DNA of 64,000 nt, from assembly GCF_045679555.1 (NCBI RefSeq), contig NC_092115.1:37115728-37179727 (forward strand), read 5' to 3'. This stretch comes from Salvelinus alpinus (Eukaryota > Chordata > Actinopteri > Salmoniformes > Salmonidae). Both the position numbers and the translations under genes were made by a program. The notes beneath the pieces were generated by a model. That model was not told where the DNA came from and made no database searches. It saw only the letters and a list, made by a program, of their open reading frames with translations. Positions 35,458 through 57,728 of this stretch are shown here, piece after piece (position 1 is the stretch's first letter; each line of letters begins with the position of its first letter).

Positions 35458-38329
35458 GTGAGTAATTTCCGTTATTTTATTTATGTCGACGACGCAAACG
35501 AGGGACATGAGCAATTTCTAGCGATATTTTAGGGCAGTCATAATAATTTATGAAATCATAACTTGTTATGATCAGTGCGCGCGCACGCATGCAACAGGTC
35601 GCCGGTACAGTAGCGGGACAGCATAAGTTATAGCGCTGTTCTCAAGCGTTTTTAAAATGTTAGATCGTCGATTTAAATGTCATTGTGCGATGCTACGAAA
35701 AACACAAATGCTTTGTTGGCACAATAGGCTATGCTTAAATATAATTAAATAGTTTGCGATACACGAACAACGTTTTTGATTTATTCTTCGTTTTTTTTCA
35801 ACTATAAAACACTGTTTCTAGTGATGAAAGGTTGTATAAATATATCGTACGTCTCTGAAAAGCGAATTCTAAAATGTATACGTGTAGGCCACATCAAACA
35901 GTCACATCAGGATAGGCCTATACATCACTGTCTGGCAGCAGACACGTTGATCCCAACACATTAAGCTATACATTCAATGTCCAAATTATGGGAGGCAAGG
36001 ATGACAACTGTATTATGACGAATACATTGTTATTGACTCAAAGCATAGCCCCCAAATAGAATAGTCCTACCCATGGTGCCAACTGTGAATGGGAAACCTA
36101 TTTTAGAGGTAACCCAAAATAGGCTTGGTGAATAACTGTCTTTTTTATTTTAATGTTCAGATATTTGTAGGCCTACAATCCACAATACCAAATTATATTT
36201 AAATTGCTTGATATTTACAAGATTTATGTTTATATCAATCGATTTTTAATGGTTCTTTAAAACAGGTTTGGGGAAACAGCAGAGGGTTAAGTGTATGTGT
36301 GTGTGTGTGTGTTTGGGGTGGTGATGTGCGTACCAGATGTGCGGGCCTATGTAGAACAGGAGGATACGGTCAAAATCAGGGCAAAGAAATGTGCATTTTG
36401 CGCAAAAAATTACACAATTGTTCACAATCATGTTCACACATGATATGATGCACTATAGTATACTGTACATTTCTGAAAGGGTTTCATGTTGGCCATAATG
36501 TGATGTAAGTGCAAGTGCAACACAGGGAACTAAGTATCCTATAAAATAAATGAAGAGCAAGCTGCCCGGCTTTGTGGGCACTACAGCTATATAGGAGGCT
36601 AAACGTGCGTCATAAGGCCTTTCATTTCTTTAAGCCTTCTGTAGCGTTCTCTGTTTGTTTTGTGTTAACTTGTCATGCAAATCGATTGTGTGGTAGGCCT
36701 GCAATGTAGCTGTGCGTATGCAATTATGGCCTTAATGTAAAATGTGTGTGTGGTAAGGTAAGGGCTCTCCACCCAGCAGTAGCAACTCAAGGTTTATAAT
36801 CGTAAAATAGTTGAAAACACGACTAGGTGGATTAGTATGTGATTAAAGTTTATTATAGTTTGCAGTTTTTATATTCGTTTTTATTTTTATTCGTTTTTCG
36901 ATTTTATTTTAAATTCAGTTTAGTTTCACTTAGTTTCCCGATTGATTTACTATTTTTTATTAGGTTTTAGTTTGATAAAAACATTCCTATTTCGTGTTTA
37001 CATTATTTAGTTTCCGTTTTAGTGTTAGTAAAAGAGAGTATTCTACTGGTTTGTGACCCACTTATCCTGCCCCTGGTTAGAGGGGAATAAGACATGCCCA
37101 GAGTTGATACACACAATAACTTTATTTACACACGCTTGAGATGTAAATGGGGATGAAAAGTAGGAAAGGTAGTGGTTCTGTAATGGACAGAGACAAAGGT
37201 AATGAATACACACATACAACATGAATACACCAGGGCACAGATACTGAATCTTACAGAATATAGCAGTAAGGACTGTATAGATTGCATATGCCACCTGCAG
37301 AGTATTACACAACACAGTAAACTCAGAGGGGCAACATACAATAGGCAATAGTAGTAACTAACTATGAAGAACAATATACAAATGTCACACAACTCACTTT
37401 GGGCACACACCATCCCACAAGTCCAGAGATATAAATGAGTCCAGTTGTTGATGGGCAGAGACAGAGATGTTGCTCTCTGCCACTGCCTGAGGGAGACTTC
37501 CAAGTATTTTGTGACCTGTATAATCAAGAGGATGGGCAGATGTCTGGCCCCCTAGTAAACTCCCTAGCAACCTATCACGACACAGGTCAGAGACAGTTTG
37601 AGAGGCAGGTTTAGGTTACCTCCTAGACTCTCAGGATCTGGTCGTGGGGGATGGAGAGTGGAGTTCCTAACACTTAGGGACAGAAAGAAGCATATGCATG
37701 GGAGGCTAGGAACCATTTATGTGGTGTAGGTTGTATTTCTCCCCTGTTAGCTAGTGATAGCTAGTAGTCTCGGAAATCCCAGGTCTAGAGCAACAGCTCT
37801 AGGTATGTGGAAGATATCAGATTCTCTTGGACATTTCGAAGAAAAATCTGGGAAGGGGCAAAACCTTTGCAGTGGTTTTAGTGATGGTCGATGATGCAAA
37901 CTAGCCACTTGCAAAATGCACTCATTAAAAATAAGCTCATCTTTTTCCATCTCGCTAACTAGCTAGCTACTAATTTGTGTCCGATGGGGATGTTGATGCT
38001 AGGGCAACAAGTTGATAAGGCTGTGATGTCACTAGATAAGCCAGTGACGTGCTTCCCTGTTCCATAGAGATGTATAGAGATCATTACATGGAAATAACAC
38101 GTTCTTTCACAATTTTAAAGTAGGCAACTGGGTGGGGATTCCTATGGGTTGGATTGATCAGCCAGTGATCAGAGCATTGTCTTCTTCTTCAAATTGGTTT
38201 GCCTAGTTTGTAAATGGCTTTAAGCTACATGACCGCCATCTAGTGGGCACAATAAATAAATTACGCAGACTCCAGCACTGCAGGTGGAGGTTAGTCACCA
38301 AAATTAGCTTGACACTTTTTTCAAACATA
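35458..38329. other. Intergenic or intronic, no gene recognised
   Basis: Mostly AT-rich, with a CpG-rich patch continuing to about 35650 (GCGCGCACGCATGC). A (TG)n run at about 36293-36312. T-rich low-complexity sequence at 36840-37030 (TTTTTATTCGTTTT type). No convincing exon. Confidence 0.4.
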
Positions 38330-38600
38330 AAAACAAGAAGAAAATGGACTACTTTAAAATGGAGATAACCTCAATGGCGGGCCCAGAAGGGATCAACCAA
38401 TGAATTATACTTGTGAGCAAACATTCCATAACTGCAGGTGGCAGTAAATTGCCAACCTTGGCTTTATACTTGTTCAAACAACAGGTGGTAGTATGCACCC
38501 TTTCAGTTTGTTTACCAACTTATAGAAGTAGTAGAAGAAGAAAATAGACTACTTCAAAATGGAGATGGCCTCAATGGTGCTGCCCATGCGCTCACAGACA
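38330..38600. repeat. Imperfect tandem duplication, period about 198 bp
   Basis: GAAGAAAATGGACTACTTTAAAATGG near 38336 recurs near 38535 as GAAGAAAATAGACTACTTCAAAATGG, each followed by AGAT..CCTCAATGG and a GCCCA. GCAGGTGGCAGT-like motifs precede both. Confidence 0.6.
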
Positions 38601-39548
38601 CCATAATCTCGCCCACCAGCCTCTGTTGAACCATCTGGTTTCCAAGCGCCTCAGATCGGGAGTAACCTTGAAGCCTATGGCGGGAGCGGACAAAAAAAAC
38701 ACTGGTTTTAATCTCTCAGTCCATCATCATCTAGTGCAACCCTTAGAACCTCCCCTGAAGTGTGCTGCATCCAGGGGCCAGTATTGTTTTTGTGTTTGTG
38801 TGCAACAAAGAGAACTTGGTTAGTTCGCGCAATATGGATATTCTTTTTCTCAAAATAAACTGCCTATTCTCGCCAATTCAAAGATACGTTTGTAGTATCC
38901 TCTAAGAAGAGTTTTAAGAAGAGTTTGACACTTCGCAAACTGTCTGTGGCAAGCCATCTCCCACAGAGATGTGTCCAACAATTTCCTCCAGTGCTTTAAA
39001 GTAGTCTTAGCGTTCTGCATCATTGCCATTGGTACGGAAAAGATTGTGTTTGTACTTTTTACCGGGGATAGTGTTCCGCACAACTACGCCGCCTTTTCTA
39101 TTTGAAGGGAAGGAAAAGAGGATACCTAGTCAGTTGCACAACTGAATGGATTCAATCATGTTACAGAACGGCTAGCAGAGTTACGCTGGCTAGCTATGTA
39201 TTAGCATGAACAGCAATATTTGAATTGATTATCATGTCACCCAGTAAGTCCACACCCCAAACAGTCCCGAACAGTCCCACACTGTTACCAGGCTCTATGC
39301 ACCAGCAATTTGGGCCTGGGGACGAGGAAATAAACACCATAATGGGACAGATACAACATTGCGAACTCTATACATCTCTAAGGCTGGAACATTGTTACAT
39401 TGTGGGAGGCAACCCGTCTAGACTAGATAGCTAGTGATAGTGCTTTGACACATCACCATCTCCTGGCACCATTTACCTGCCAGGTTCAGAAGCTTGTAAA
39501 CCCCATTGGAAAAATAAGATAAGGTGTATTTGTGTGTGTGTGTGTTTA

Positions 39549-39831
39549 GTTTTACTATCCTTGTGGGGACCAGAAGTCCTCACAAAGATAGTAAAACAAG
39601 GACAATTCGGACGAGTGGGGGCATTTCGCCTGTCCCCACAAGGAAAAAGGCTATTTTAGGCTTAGGGGTCAGGTTTAGGGTTAGGGTTAGGAGTTAAGGT
39701 TAGGTTGAGTGTTTGGGGTTTAGAGTCAAGGCTAGGGTTCAGTTAAAGGTTTAGGGTTAAGGGTTAGGGGTTAGGGAAAATAAGATTTTGAGTGGGAATC
39801 AATTGTTTGGTCCCCACAAGGATAGTAAAAC
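39549..39831. mobile_element. Foldback element with telomere-like core
   Basis: Ends GTTTTACTATCCTTGTGGGG and the exact-looking inverse CCCCACAAGGATAGTAAAAC. The core is degenerate TTAGGGTTAGG repeats (39660-39780). Same family as 42000-42251. Sits inside a (TG)n run. Confidence 0.75.
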
Positions 39832-39852
39832 AAACATGTGTGTGTGTGTGTA

Positions 39853-41457
39853 CAGTGAGGGAAAAAAGTATTTGATCCCCTGCTGATTTTGTACGTTTGC
39901 CCACTGACAAAGAAATTATCAGTCTATAATTTTAATGGTAGGTTTATTTGAACAGTGAGAGACAGAATAACAACAAAAATATCCAGAAAAATGCATGTCA
40001 AAAATGTTATAAATTGATTTGCATTTTAATGAGGGAAATAAGTATTTGACCCCTTCTCAATCAAAAAGATTTCTGGCTCCCAGGTGTCTTTCATACAGGT
40101 AACGAACGGAGATTAGGAGCACACTCTTAAAGGGAGTGCTCCTAATCTCAGTTTCTTACCTGTATAAAAGATACCTGTCCACAGAAGCAATCAATCAATC
40201 AGATTCCAAACTCTCCACCATGGCCAAGACCAAAGAGCTCTCCAAGGATGTCAGGGACAAGATTGTAGACCTACACAAGGCTGGAATGGGCTACAAGACC
40301 ATCGCCAAGCAGCTTGGTGAGAAGGTGACAACAGTTTCTGTGATTATTCGCAAATGGAAGAAACACAAAAGAACTGTCAATCTCCCTCAGCCTGGGGCTC
40401 CATGCAAGATCTCACCTCGTGGAGTTGCAATGATCATGAGAACGGTGAGGAATCAGCCCAGAACTACACAGGAGGATCTTGTCAATGATCTCAAGGCAGC
40501 TGGGACCATAGTCATCAAGAAAACAATTGGTAACACACTATGCCGTGAAGGACTGAAATCCTGCAGCGCCCGCAAGGTCCCCCTGCTCAAGAAAGCACAT
40601 ATACATGCCCGTCTGAAGTTTGCCAATGAACATCTGAATGATTCAGAGGACAACTGGGTGAACGTGTTGTGGTCAGATGAGACCAAAATGGAGTTCTTTG
40701 GCATCAACCCAACTTGCCGTGTTTGGAGGAGGAGGAATGCTGCCTATGACCCCAAGAAACCATCCCCACCGTCAAACATGGAGGTGGAAACATTATGCTT
40801 TGGGGGTGTTTTTCTGCTAAAGGGACAGGACAACTTCACCGCATCAAAGGGACGATGGACGGGGCCATGTACCGTCAAATCTTGGGTGAAAACCTCCTTC
40901 CCTCAGCCAGGGTATTGAAAATGGGTCGTGGATGGGTATTCCAGCATGACAATGACCCAAAACACACGGCCAAGGCAACAAAGGAGTGGCTCAAGAAGAA
41001 GCACATTAAGGTCCTGGAGTGGCCTAGCCAGTCTCCAGACCTTAATCCCATAGAAAATCTGTGGAGGGAGCTGAAGGTTCGAGTTGCCAAACGTCAGCCT
41101 CGAAACCTTAATGACTTGAAGAAGATCTGCAAAGAGGAGTGGGACAAAATCCCTCCTGAGATGTGTGCAAACCTGGTGGCCAACTACAAGAAACGTCTGA
41201 CCTCTGTGATTGCCAACAAGGGTTTTGCCACCAAGTACTAAGTCATGTTTTGCAGAGGGGTCAAATACTTATTTCCCTCATTAAAATGCAAATCAATTCA
41301 TAACATTTTTGACATGCGTTTTTCTGGATTTTTTTGTTGATATTCTGTCTCTCACTGTTCAAATAAACCTACCATTAAAATTATAGACTGATCATTTCTT
41401 TGTCAGTGGGCAAACGTACAAAATCAGCAGGGGATCAAATACTTTTTTCCCTCACTA
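39853..41457 (+). mobile_element. Tc1/mariner transposon, nearly intact, IR/DR ends
   Basis: 1.6 kb between TA (39851-39852) and TA (41458-41459). Each terminal repeat (about 210 bp) has an outer and an inner direct repeat: GAGGGAAAAAAGTATTTGA at 39857 and GAGGGAAATAAGTATTTGA near 40031, mirrored at 41257-41281 and 41430-41457. This is the IR/DR layout of Sleeping Beauty-type elements. A short hairpin (GATTAGGAGCAC / GTGCTCCTAATC) lies at about 40110-40148. The left and right arms are very similar, pointing to a recent copy. Confidence 0.95.
40220..41241 (+). pseudogene. Tc1-type transposase, one frameshift
   Basis: ATG at 40220 opens [16 protein letters not shown] with two helix-turn-helix units ([23 protein letters not shown] region; then [14 protein letters not shown]), then the catalytic domain. 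The first catalytic aspartate is in LWSDETK, the second in [12 protein letters not shown], and the glutamate in DLNPIENLW exactly 34 residues after the aspartate (DD34E). The C-terminus ends NKGFATKY at 41241. A one-base loss near 40759, after AAYDPK, shifts the frame, so the first open frame runs to 40918 and the second covers 40795-41241. Total would be about 340 aa, normal for the family. Confidence 0.93.
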
Positions 41458-41459
41458 TA

Positions 41460-41999
41460 TGTCTGTGTGGTTGTGTGAGCATGTGCGTGCATGTTTGGGT
41501 ACAGGTTGGCCCACAAAATAGGGGTACAGGTTACCCACAAAATATGCATGTTTGGGTACAGGTTACCCACAAAATAGCATCCTCCCTTGATTATAGATAT
41601 ACTATTCAAAGAGGTGAGTCCAGTCAACTCTTTGTAATGGATGATTGACGGACGGTGAGCAGCGGTGTCCAACCAATCTATTGGTGGAACCCCAACTTGG
41701 AATTCCATCTACCTCCCTTCCAGCGTTCCCGATGCAAAAGCTCCATTAACAGGCCACTGAATGAACAGGAATTTGCGACAATGGCGCTAGGACACAGCTG
41801 AGTGAGCATCACCCTCCGTGAGCCTCTCGAATACACAGGACCACTGACGCGAAGCACAATGCTTCCTTTTCAACATCCGGCTCTACTGCTTACCACGTGG
41901 AGAGGTAATGAAAATGAGGGGCAGCCAGAGTGAGAGATTTTTTTTAAATGTTTTTTTTTTACTGGATCTACCTCCCCCCCACACACACACACAGCTATG
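41460..41999. other. Intergenic, short tandem motif
   Basis: Three near-copies of GGGTACAGGTT(A/G)CCCACAAAATA at 41498-41575 form a small tandem array. Otherwise no gene. Confidence 0.5.
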
Positions 42000-42251
42000 T
42001 CTTACTATACTTGTGAGGACTTTTTGGGGACCAACAATTGATTCCGATTCAAAATCCTATTTTCCCTAATCCTTAACCCTAAACCTAACCCTAACCACTA
42101 ACCACTAACCCCTAATTCTAACCTCAACCCTAAACCTAACCCCTAAAATAGCCTTTTTAAAAGTGAGGACCGGAAAATGTCCTCACTTCTCTGAATTTTA
42201 GTTGGTTTACTATTCTTTTGAGGACTTCTGGTACTCACAAGTATAGTAAAA
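42000..42251. mobile_element. Foldback element with telomere-like core, opposite orientation
   Basis: Ends TCTTACTATACTTGTGAGGAC and CTCACAAGTATAGTAAAACG. Core CCTAACCCTAACC-type repeats at 42070-42145. Diverged copy of 39549-39831, inverted. Confidence 0.7.
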
Positions 42252-42878
42252 CGTGTACACTGATACAAAGAGAGAAATCAAATCAAGTGAGAGGTGTAAA
42301 TGAATTGACCTACTGTTCTTCATCAAATGTAGGCTATACGGACTAAGATGAAATGTAGTGCAGTTTTGAAGTTTTATTTGCGTCATGGGGATGATTTAGT
42401 ATTTAAATCAATGGACAGCACTTTTTTGGGTCCACATGATTGTGTTTGTCTGAATGACAGAACGTGATGGGCTTTTGTGGGTGAGGTGGAGGCAAGAGGA
42501 GTGAGGAGGGAGTCATGGCTCAAAAGAAGTGGTGTTCATTCGCCATTTGAATGCAAATGTAGTGGTTGAACAAGAGGACTATGTGTGTGTGTGTGTGTTT
42601 TGTGAGAGAAGGGGGGGGGGGGGGGTCTAACGGTGAGTTTGAGAAAAGAAGACTTGTTGAGAGAAAAAATTGAAACACATGCCTGTAGTCTTCACAAGTT
42701 TTTCACTTTTGCACCACGATGCCACCAACGGAGTTGGACATTTGTGGCGGAAAATTCACCTGTGCTTCTCTTCTAATTCGCGTAATTTAGTTAACCACTT
42801 TTTCAGTGTGCAGGGAGAAAAAAATCTAAGCATTCTGTTGGCCCATGTACCGCTGCATCAGTCGCGTCCTGCTGAAGC
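42252..42878 (+). promoter_or_regulatory. Presumed promoter and 5' UTR of sall2-like gene
   Basis: Immediate upstream sequence of the sall2-like ATG at 42879. Contains a poly-G run at 42610-42626 and GA-rich stretches (42480-42520). No TATA box stands out. Assignment is by position only. Confidence 0.35.
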
Positions 42879-52554
<9,676 letters not shown>

Positions 52555-53640
52555 TTGGCTCTGTGATGCTCTGGTGCTCTCAATGGACATTCACTGTTCC
52601 TTTGGGTCAAATCGTATGGGCTTTTGTATTGTATTGCTTCCAAAATAATTTGAGTAGTCTGTCGGTTTGGTAGTCCCTGAGTAAATTGCTTAGTTAGTTT
52701 GTGAAAACTGTAAGTTGGCCATCCTGGCCTTTTGTTTTAAAAGAGGAGGAAGCTGAAGGATGCAAAAAGATGACATGACTCCAGGATTGAGAGCTTGAGG
52801 AGGCCAGAAGTCACTGTCAAGACGATGAGAGTTGGAGCTGGTTTCTAGAATGAGAGTTCTGTTAGACAGAGCTCTTCTTTAGCAAGTTTTAAAGGTCATT
52901 TTCCTGAACAGAGTCTGACTCAATGTTTATTTGATAGATAGAATCTCTAATGAAGACATGTATTGGAAAAGGAGGCAAGGTAGAGAGGAAGTAACACTGT
53001 TCACACATAAACAATTCCTTCATTCAAACATAAAAGGGTAAGGTAGGTGGAACAGATTGGGAGGGGTCACTAAACTAAACATGTACAGTAGCTTCAACCC
53101 TGACAGTCTATGGAGATGCAGTCTCTCCTCCTCAACCTACTACTGTACAAAACCTAATCTTTTATGTCATGGTGAATAACTCTAGATTACTCCAGACTCT
53201 TCTTCCAACTGATGGGCAGAGAAGCGCAGAGTAGAGGAGGTTGTGGTCTGCCAGGTAGAGAACGAGACAGTTTCCTGTGTGACCCTTTCCTTTGGATCTT
53301 ATGAGTAAGCTGATTGTTGTTTGGTCCCACAGTGATGTCCGTTTTCTGTAACTCGTTGTCTTCGGTTCGTGTCGTGTCTTTACTACAAAAGAGAAAAGAA
53401 TCAGAGGTGTACGTCTGATATTGTTGTGAGTTGTACTTTCAGTGTGTGCCAGAGAATTAAGATTGATTAAAAAAAAGAAACCGATAAAGAAACAACAACT
53501 GGGACGGATGACGATGTCCCTGTGTTTTGGACGCCTATCGTGCCTGTTCTACATTCTGCTGTAGAGCTGTGTGTTTTGTTGATTTGTGACATAAATATGT
53601 GTGCGGCACACACTGCCGTTAGTGACATCAAATAAATGGC
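52555..53640 (+). other. 3' UTR of sall2-like gene
   Basis: About 1.1 kb without coding potential follows the TGA at 52552-52554. AATAAA occurs at 53631-53636 and is the best placed polyadenylation signal. Confidence 0.5.
53631..53636 (+). promoter_or_regulatory. Candidate polyadenylation signal of sall2-like gene
   Basis: AATAAA in a TG-rich downstream context, 1.08 kb after the stop codon. Confidence 0.45.
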
Positions 53641-53934
53641 TACATGCACGCAAGAACATAGTGTGTGCGTGTGGGCATTTCTTTGTGCAAGTGTGTGACC
53701 GTGCGTGCGTGTTGGCACAGCACTGTGTAGTAGACCCTAACTGCCTTCATCTTGGCAGGTTTCCTGACACACAGGCGTCACTAATTCCTGCTCTCTTTCA
53801 ACACAATTCAACTCCTCTGCCTTCTTCTGTGTCTGTCACATCAACCGAAAGGAAGAGAGGGGAAAGAGGCCAGCTGTCCCCACTTCAGCCCCTAATCTCT
53901 TCAGCCATGACAACCAGAGCAGCCATGCAGAGTC

Positions 53935-54109
<175 letters not shown>

Positions 54110-56357
54110 CGTGCATTGTGAATGAAACCTGAATCTCTGTGTGAAAGGTCAGGAGGGGGCTGACGGCTCAGACAGTGATCACAGGCTATCGAGGGTTGCA
54201 AGGATAGCCAAGGTGTAAGCATTACAGTTCGAGAGTGTGAGTGCAACTAAACACACACAGATGCACCAGGTACTGAATATTCTGTGGGTTTGGTGTCTGT
54301 GTGGATCTATTTAGCTAGTGCCAATTCATCTAACCACTTACAAAAGAGCATTGGTGCATGTGGCATACAACTGATCACCACATGCATGACAAATATACTA
54401 AGTAGGAAAGATTAGTATGTCTGTACAGCAGGTGGCAGTGTGCACAGTTTCAGATGCAGGTCCAGACTCCAGACAAAGAGGTGAAAGGAGGAGTGGAAGT
54501 GGTGGACAGAACAGCCCATAGAATACCCTCAAGTATGACTGTCAAGGCATTATTGTAATGTGTCACTTAACTTCGAGAGTTTGGGCGAAAAAAAAAAGAC
54601 TTGATATACAGTGCTGTACACAACCTTCAGGATTTTTTAAATGTAGTTAGATACGTTAAATAATATAGTACTAGTTAAAGCCACCAGGTGACAGTGTTAG
54701 GCCTTCAACATGAGAACTTGTTGGATTGTCCAACTGAACTAACTGACCCATTTGGGCTGAGGTAACCTAACTAGCAGTTTTTCTCTCTTTCTGGTCCTGA
54801 CGACAAAAAAACTGTCTGGGAAGGTTTTCTTCTGAATTGTTGAACCAATCCAGTAAATGTGGAGGAGGAGTTAACATGGCGTGTTGCCTTGTTAACCCTT
54901 TACACTCATGGGAATTGGCCTATTTGGATAAGGCTAAATTGAAATGTTTCTTACAGATGAAATAGGAAAATGCATAACCTTTATAGAAATTGAAAGGGAA
55001 CAGTTGGGAGATAGTGGGACAATTATTAGACCAAAGGTGAGGACACAACAGTTCACCTGACACAAGACTGAATCCAAACACTACACTGTTGATTTTATTA
55101 GCATTTTACATTTACTGTACTTTTCGCCGCATTTGTTGATAACGAAATCTGAAAGTACTCTGCATACATTCAGTAACATGATAAGACTATTCCTGGAAAA
55201 GTGGGGTAGGTGCAACATAAGACAAAAACGGGTGTATCCAAGTGGCCATACACCTCTCAAAAGTGTGCACAGTTCCTAAGCAAGTTCAATGCACTTTTAT
55301 GACTCAAATATTTTTTATTATAAGGTACTTTTTAAAAAATCTCCTAGCTGTGCTGTTTCAGGAACTACAGCAAGTACAAACTTGTAGATGTTTTGTTTGG
55401 AACACCCCCGCCATCGAACAATTACTCTTGTTGTTTACGCAATCCAAAAACAACCCATTATAAAGGTGGGCATGATTTGAAAGCTTGTTCTATTGCCAAC
55501 ATGACTAGCTAAGTTATAAAAATGTTGTGCGCATAGAAAGGAGTCAGGCGCGTCTGCTGCTGCGAATGTTCTTTTCAATAAACAAACATAGGCTCATTCT
55601 GTTCAGAACAACCCAGGATATGACGCAATGTCATCTTGGAATTGTACATCAAACATAATGATCATGAACGTTGACGCTGTATATGACATGAGTTTTATGA
55701 TGTGGAAATGTGAAGTGTACATTTGGACTCACAGGTGTTTGGCTTGCTCGTATGACATCAAAGCAGTATTTATTATAATCCTCAACATATCATCTTTCAA
55801 AACACATAGTCATCTTAATTTTACAACATTTCCCTCACTCAGACAACAAACATTTAGCAAAAGTTGCCCAATTAGCTGGAGGGACGGAGGAAATGTATTG
55901 TCGTGAGCAGTGCTCAAGTGCAGAACGTCTGTCAGTCAAAACCCATACAGCACTTTGAAGCGCAGAGCCAGAGCTCTGACATCATGTATAGCATATTACT
56001 GTACAGCCATTTCCAATTTAGGTGCTTGTTAGTGCCCAAATCTACGATTATCAAGCCGTATACGGGTACAAGTGTAAACGGCTACAGGCGTGCTCTGGAA
56101 CTTTGGCAACTAGTAAGTATTTTTTAAACCTCCCGCTTTGGGCTGGGTGTGTCAATATGTAGTTCATACATGCATAATCTATGAGCAATTCTGTTTGACC
56201 TCAATTAGCCACGAAATCCCTAGTTTGACAGCGACTGTTTACTGGAATCTGTGCAGCACCATTTTCCCTACATTTTCCTCCCACACAATTCTAGTTCCAG
56301 CCAAGGAGGTACAGCCCCTCGCCATTTGAGTAACAGCTAGCAAAATGCACACAGAGC

Positions 56358-56410
<53 letters not shown>

Positions 56411-57160
56411 AAGATCAATGACATGGTGCACATATCTGAACATATGTGACTTAGTTTTCAATTTTCGGGGACCGCTTTTGACTTGTGAGTGCTACATTCA
56501 GAACTACTAGCGAATAAGTATATAACATTACTGGAGAATCTTTTTAACGTCCAAAAGTGGAAATCTTGTTGCAGGCTTTCTTTCCATTTCTCCTGAAACC
56601 CGGATGCATCTGGTTGTTTCGACCCCAATGAGGGTGAGGCTGAGGTGACCCCTCTAACCTCTTTCATTAACAAATATCAACGGCCCATACTACCTACCAT
56701 TGCATATGCCTGCCTGATGATAACTGTGTCATTTATCTGGGAGAAACGATCTTCTATCACAGAACATTTGAGCATGTCCCCAGACTAGGCTACCGTTCAA
56801 CATTTCAGAAAGAATGTGAGAGTCTTATTCATCGATATACCTATTTGCATAATACTTGAAATACATAAACATTTATCTCATGTATTGATACTTTTATGGA
56901 ATGACCTGATGTGTGACTGTAGACAGTGTTGGTGATAAGCTTACTAACTCGTAATAACTCCTTTATAAAGCAATTACTCAGAGGTAGGCTTACAGAGGCT
57001 GACTGGGCACCATTTTCCCTAGCAGAAGACAGCCATACATCTCTGCCAAGGTCATGAGCTAAAAAGTTGACCATACCCCTTCATGCAAAAGCAGAAGGGA
57101 AGGGCCAATGTTGAAGGGGGAGGTTTTACTATTTTCTAGCAAAGGCCTCGCGGGACTGTC
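54110..57160. other. Intergenic between sall2-like gene and signal-peptide exon
   Basis: No gene recognised. Features: (GA)n run at 56366-56406; a CAGGTGGCAGTGTGCAC motif near 54430 like those at 38430-38500. Small ORFs here show no family motif. Confidence 0.4.
56366..56406. repeat. (GA)n microsatellite
   Basis: About 20 GA units. Confidence 0.95.
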
Positions 57161-57629
57161 AAACTAGCAGTTGCTGTGTGGCAGAGAGAGAGGGGGTGAA
57201 GAAAGAAGAATCAAAACATCCCGACCATCCCGACACAAGGAACATTTAGGGGAAGCTGCAAATAAATATATAGGCCTAAAACACTGAGACTGCGACAAAG
57301 AGAAACAAGGTCGTCGTTTATAATTATTGTGGAATGTGAGCTGTTGAAACGTTGGATGCCAAATTATTGAAGCAACCTCTCGCAGCTCTTTAATCAAGTT
57401 ACTCCTCAGTTTATATTTACAAATACATCTGGTTTTGATTTTAGAACAAGTAAAGAATGTCCGGCTTTCATCAGCGCAAATTGCTGTTTAAACAATTTTA
57501 TTTTTGATCCATAATTCTGCATTTGGAAGCGCTCTTCCTACCGGTGTAGATACTTCAAGAATCAAAGAAAAGTTATACAGGGAAAACAGGGCCTATTTGG
57601 TAGTTTTTTGCCGGTGTCGTGGTCGAGGA

Positions 57630-57728
57630 ATGGCATTCCGGGTAGAGGCATATGCCCAATTGCTGTTGCTCGTGTTGGCATTGGACCTGAGCGTGCAAGG
57701 AGCGACGCCACAGTATCAAAAACCAGAG
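57630..57728 (+). CDS. First coding exon of an unidentified secreted or membrane protein
   Basis: ATG at 57630 (context GAGGAATGG) opens 33 codons: a short polar start, the hydrophobic core AQLLLLVLALDLSV, a small-residue cleavage site (VQG-AT) and PQYQKPE. GTGAGTGAG follows at 57729, a near-consensus donor in phase 0. This is a typical signal-peptide exon of a secreted or type I membrane protein. No further exon was found up to the LTR element at 59502, so the rest lies beyond, perhaps outside the window. The in-frame reading extends upstream to 57504, but the signal peptide fits the 57630 start. Family not recognised. Confidence 0.55.

Noticed and set aside
37040-37560. Possible LTR or gene on the minus strand
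   Set aside because: Open stretches are hydrophobic and lack motifs; no ends or splice sites support a feature.
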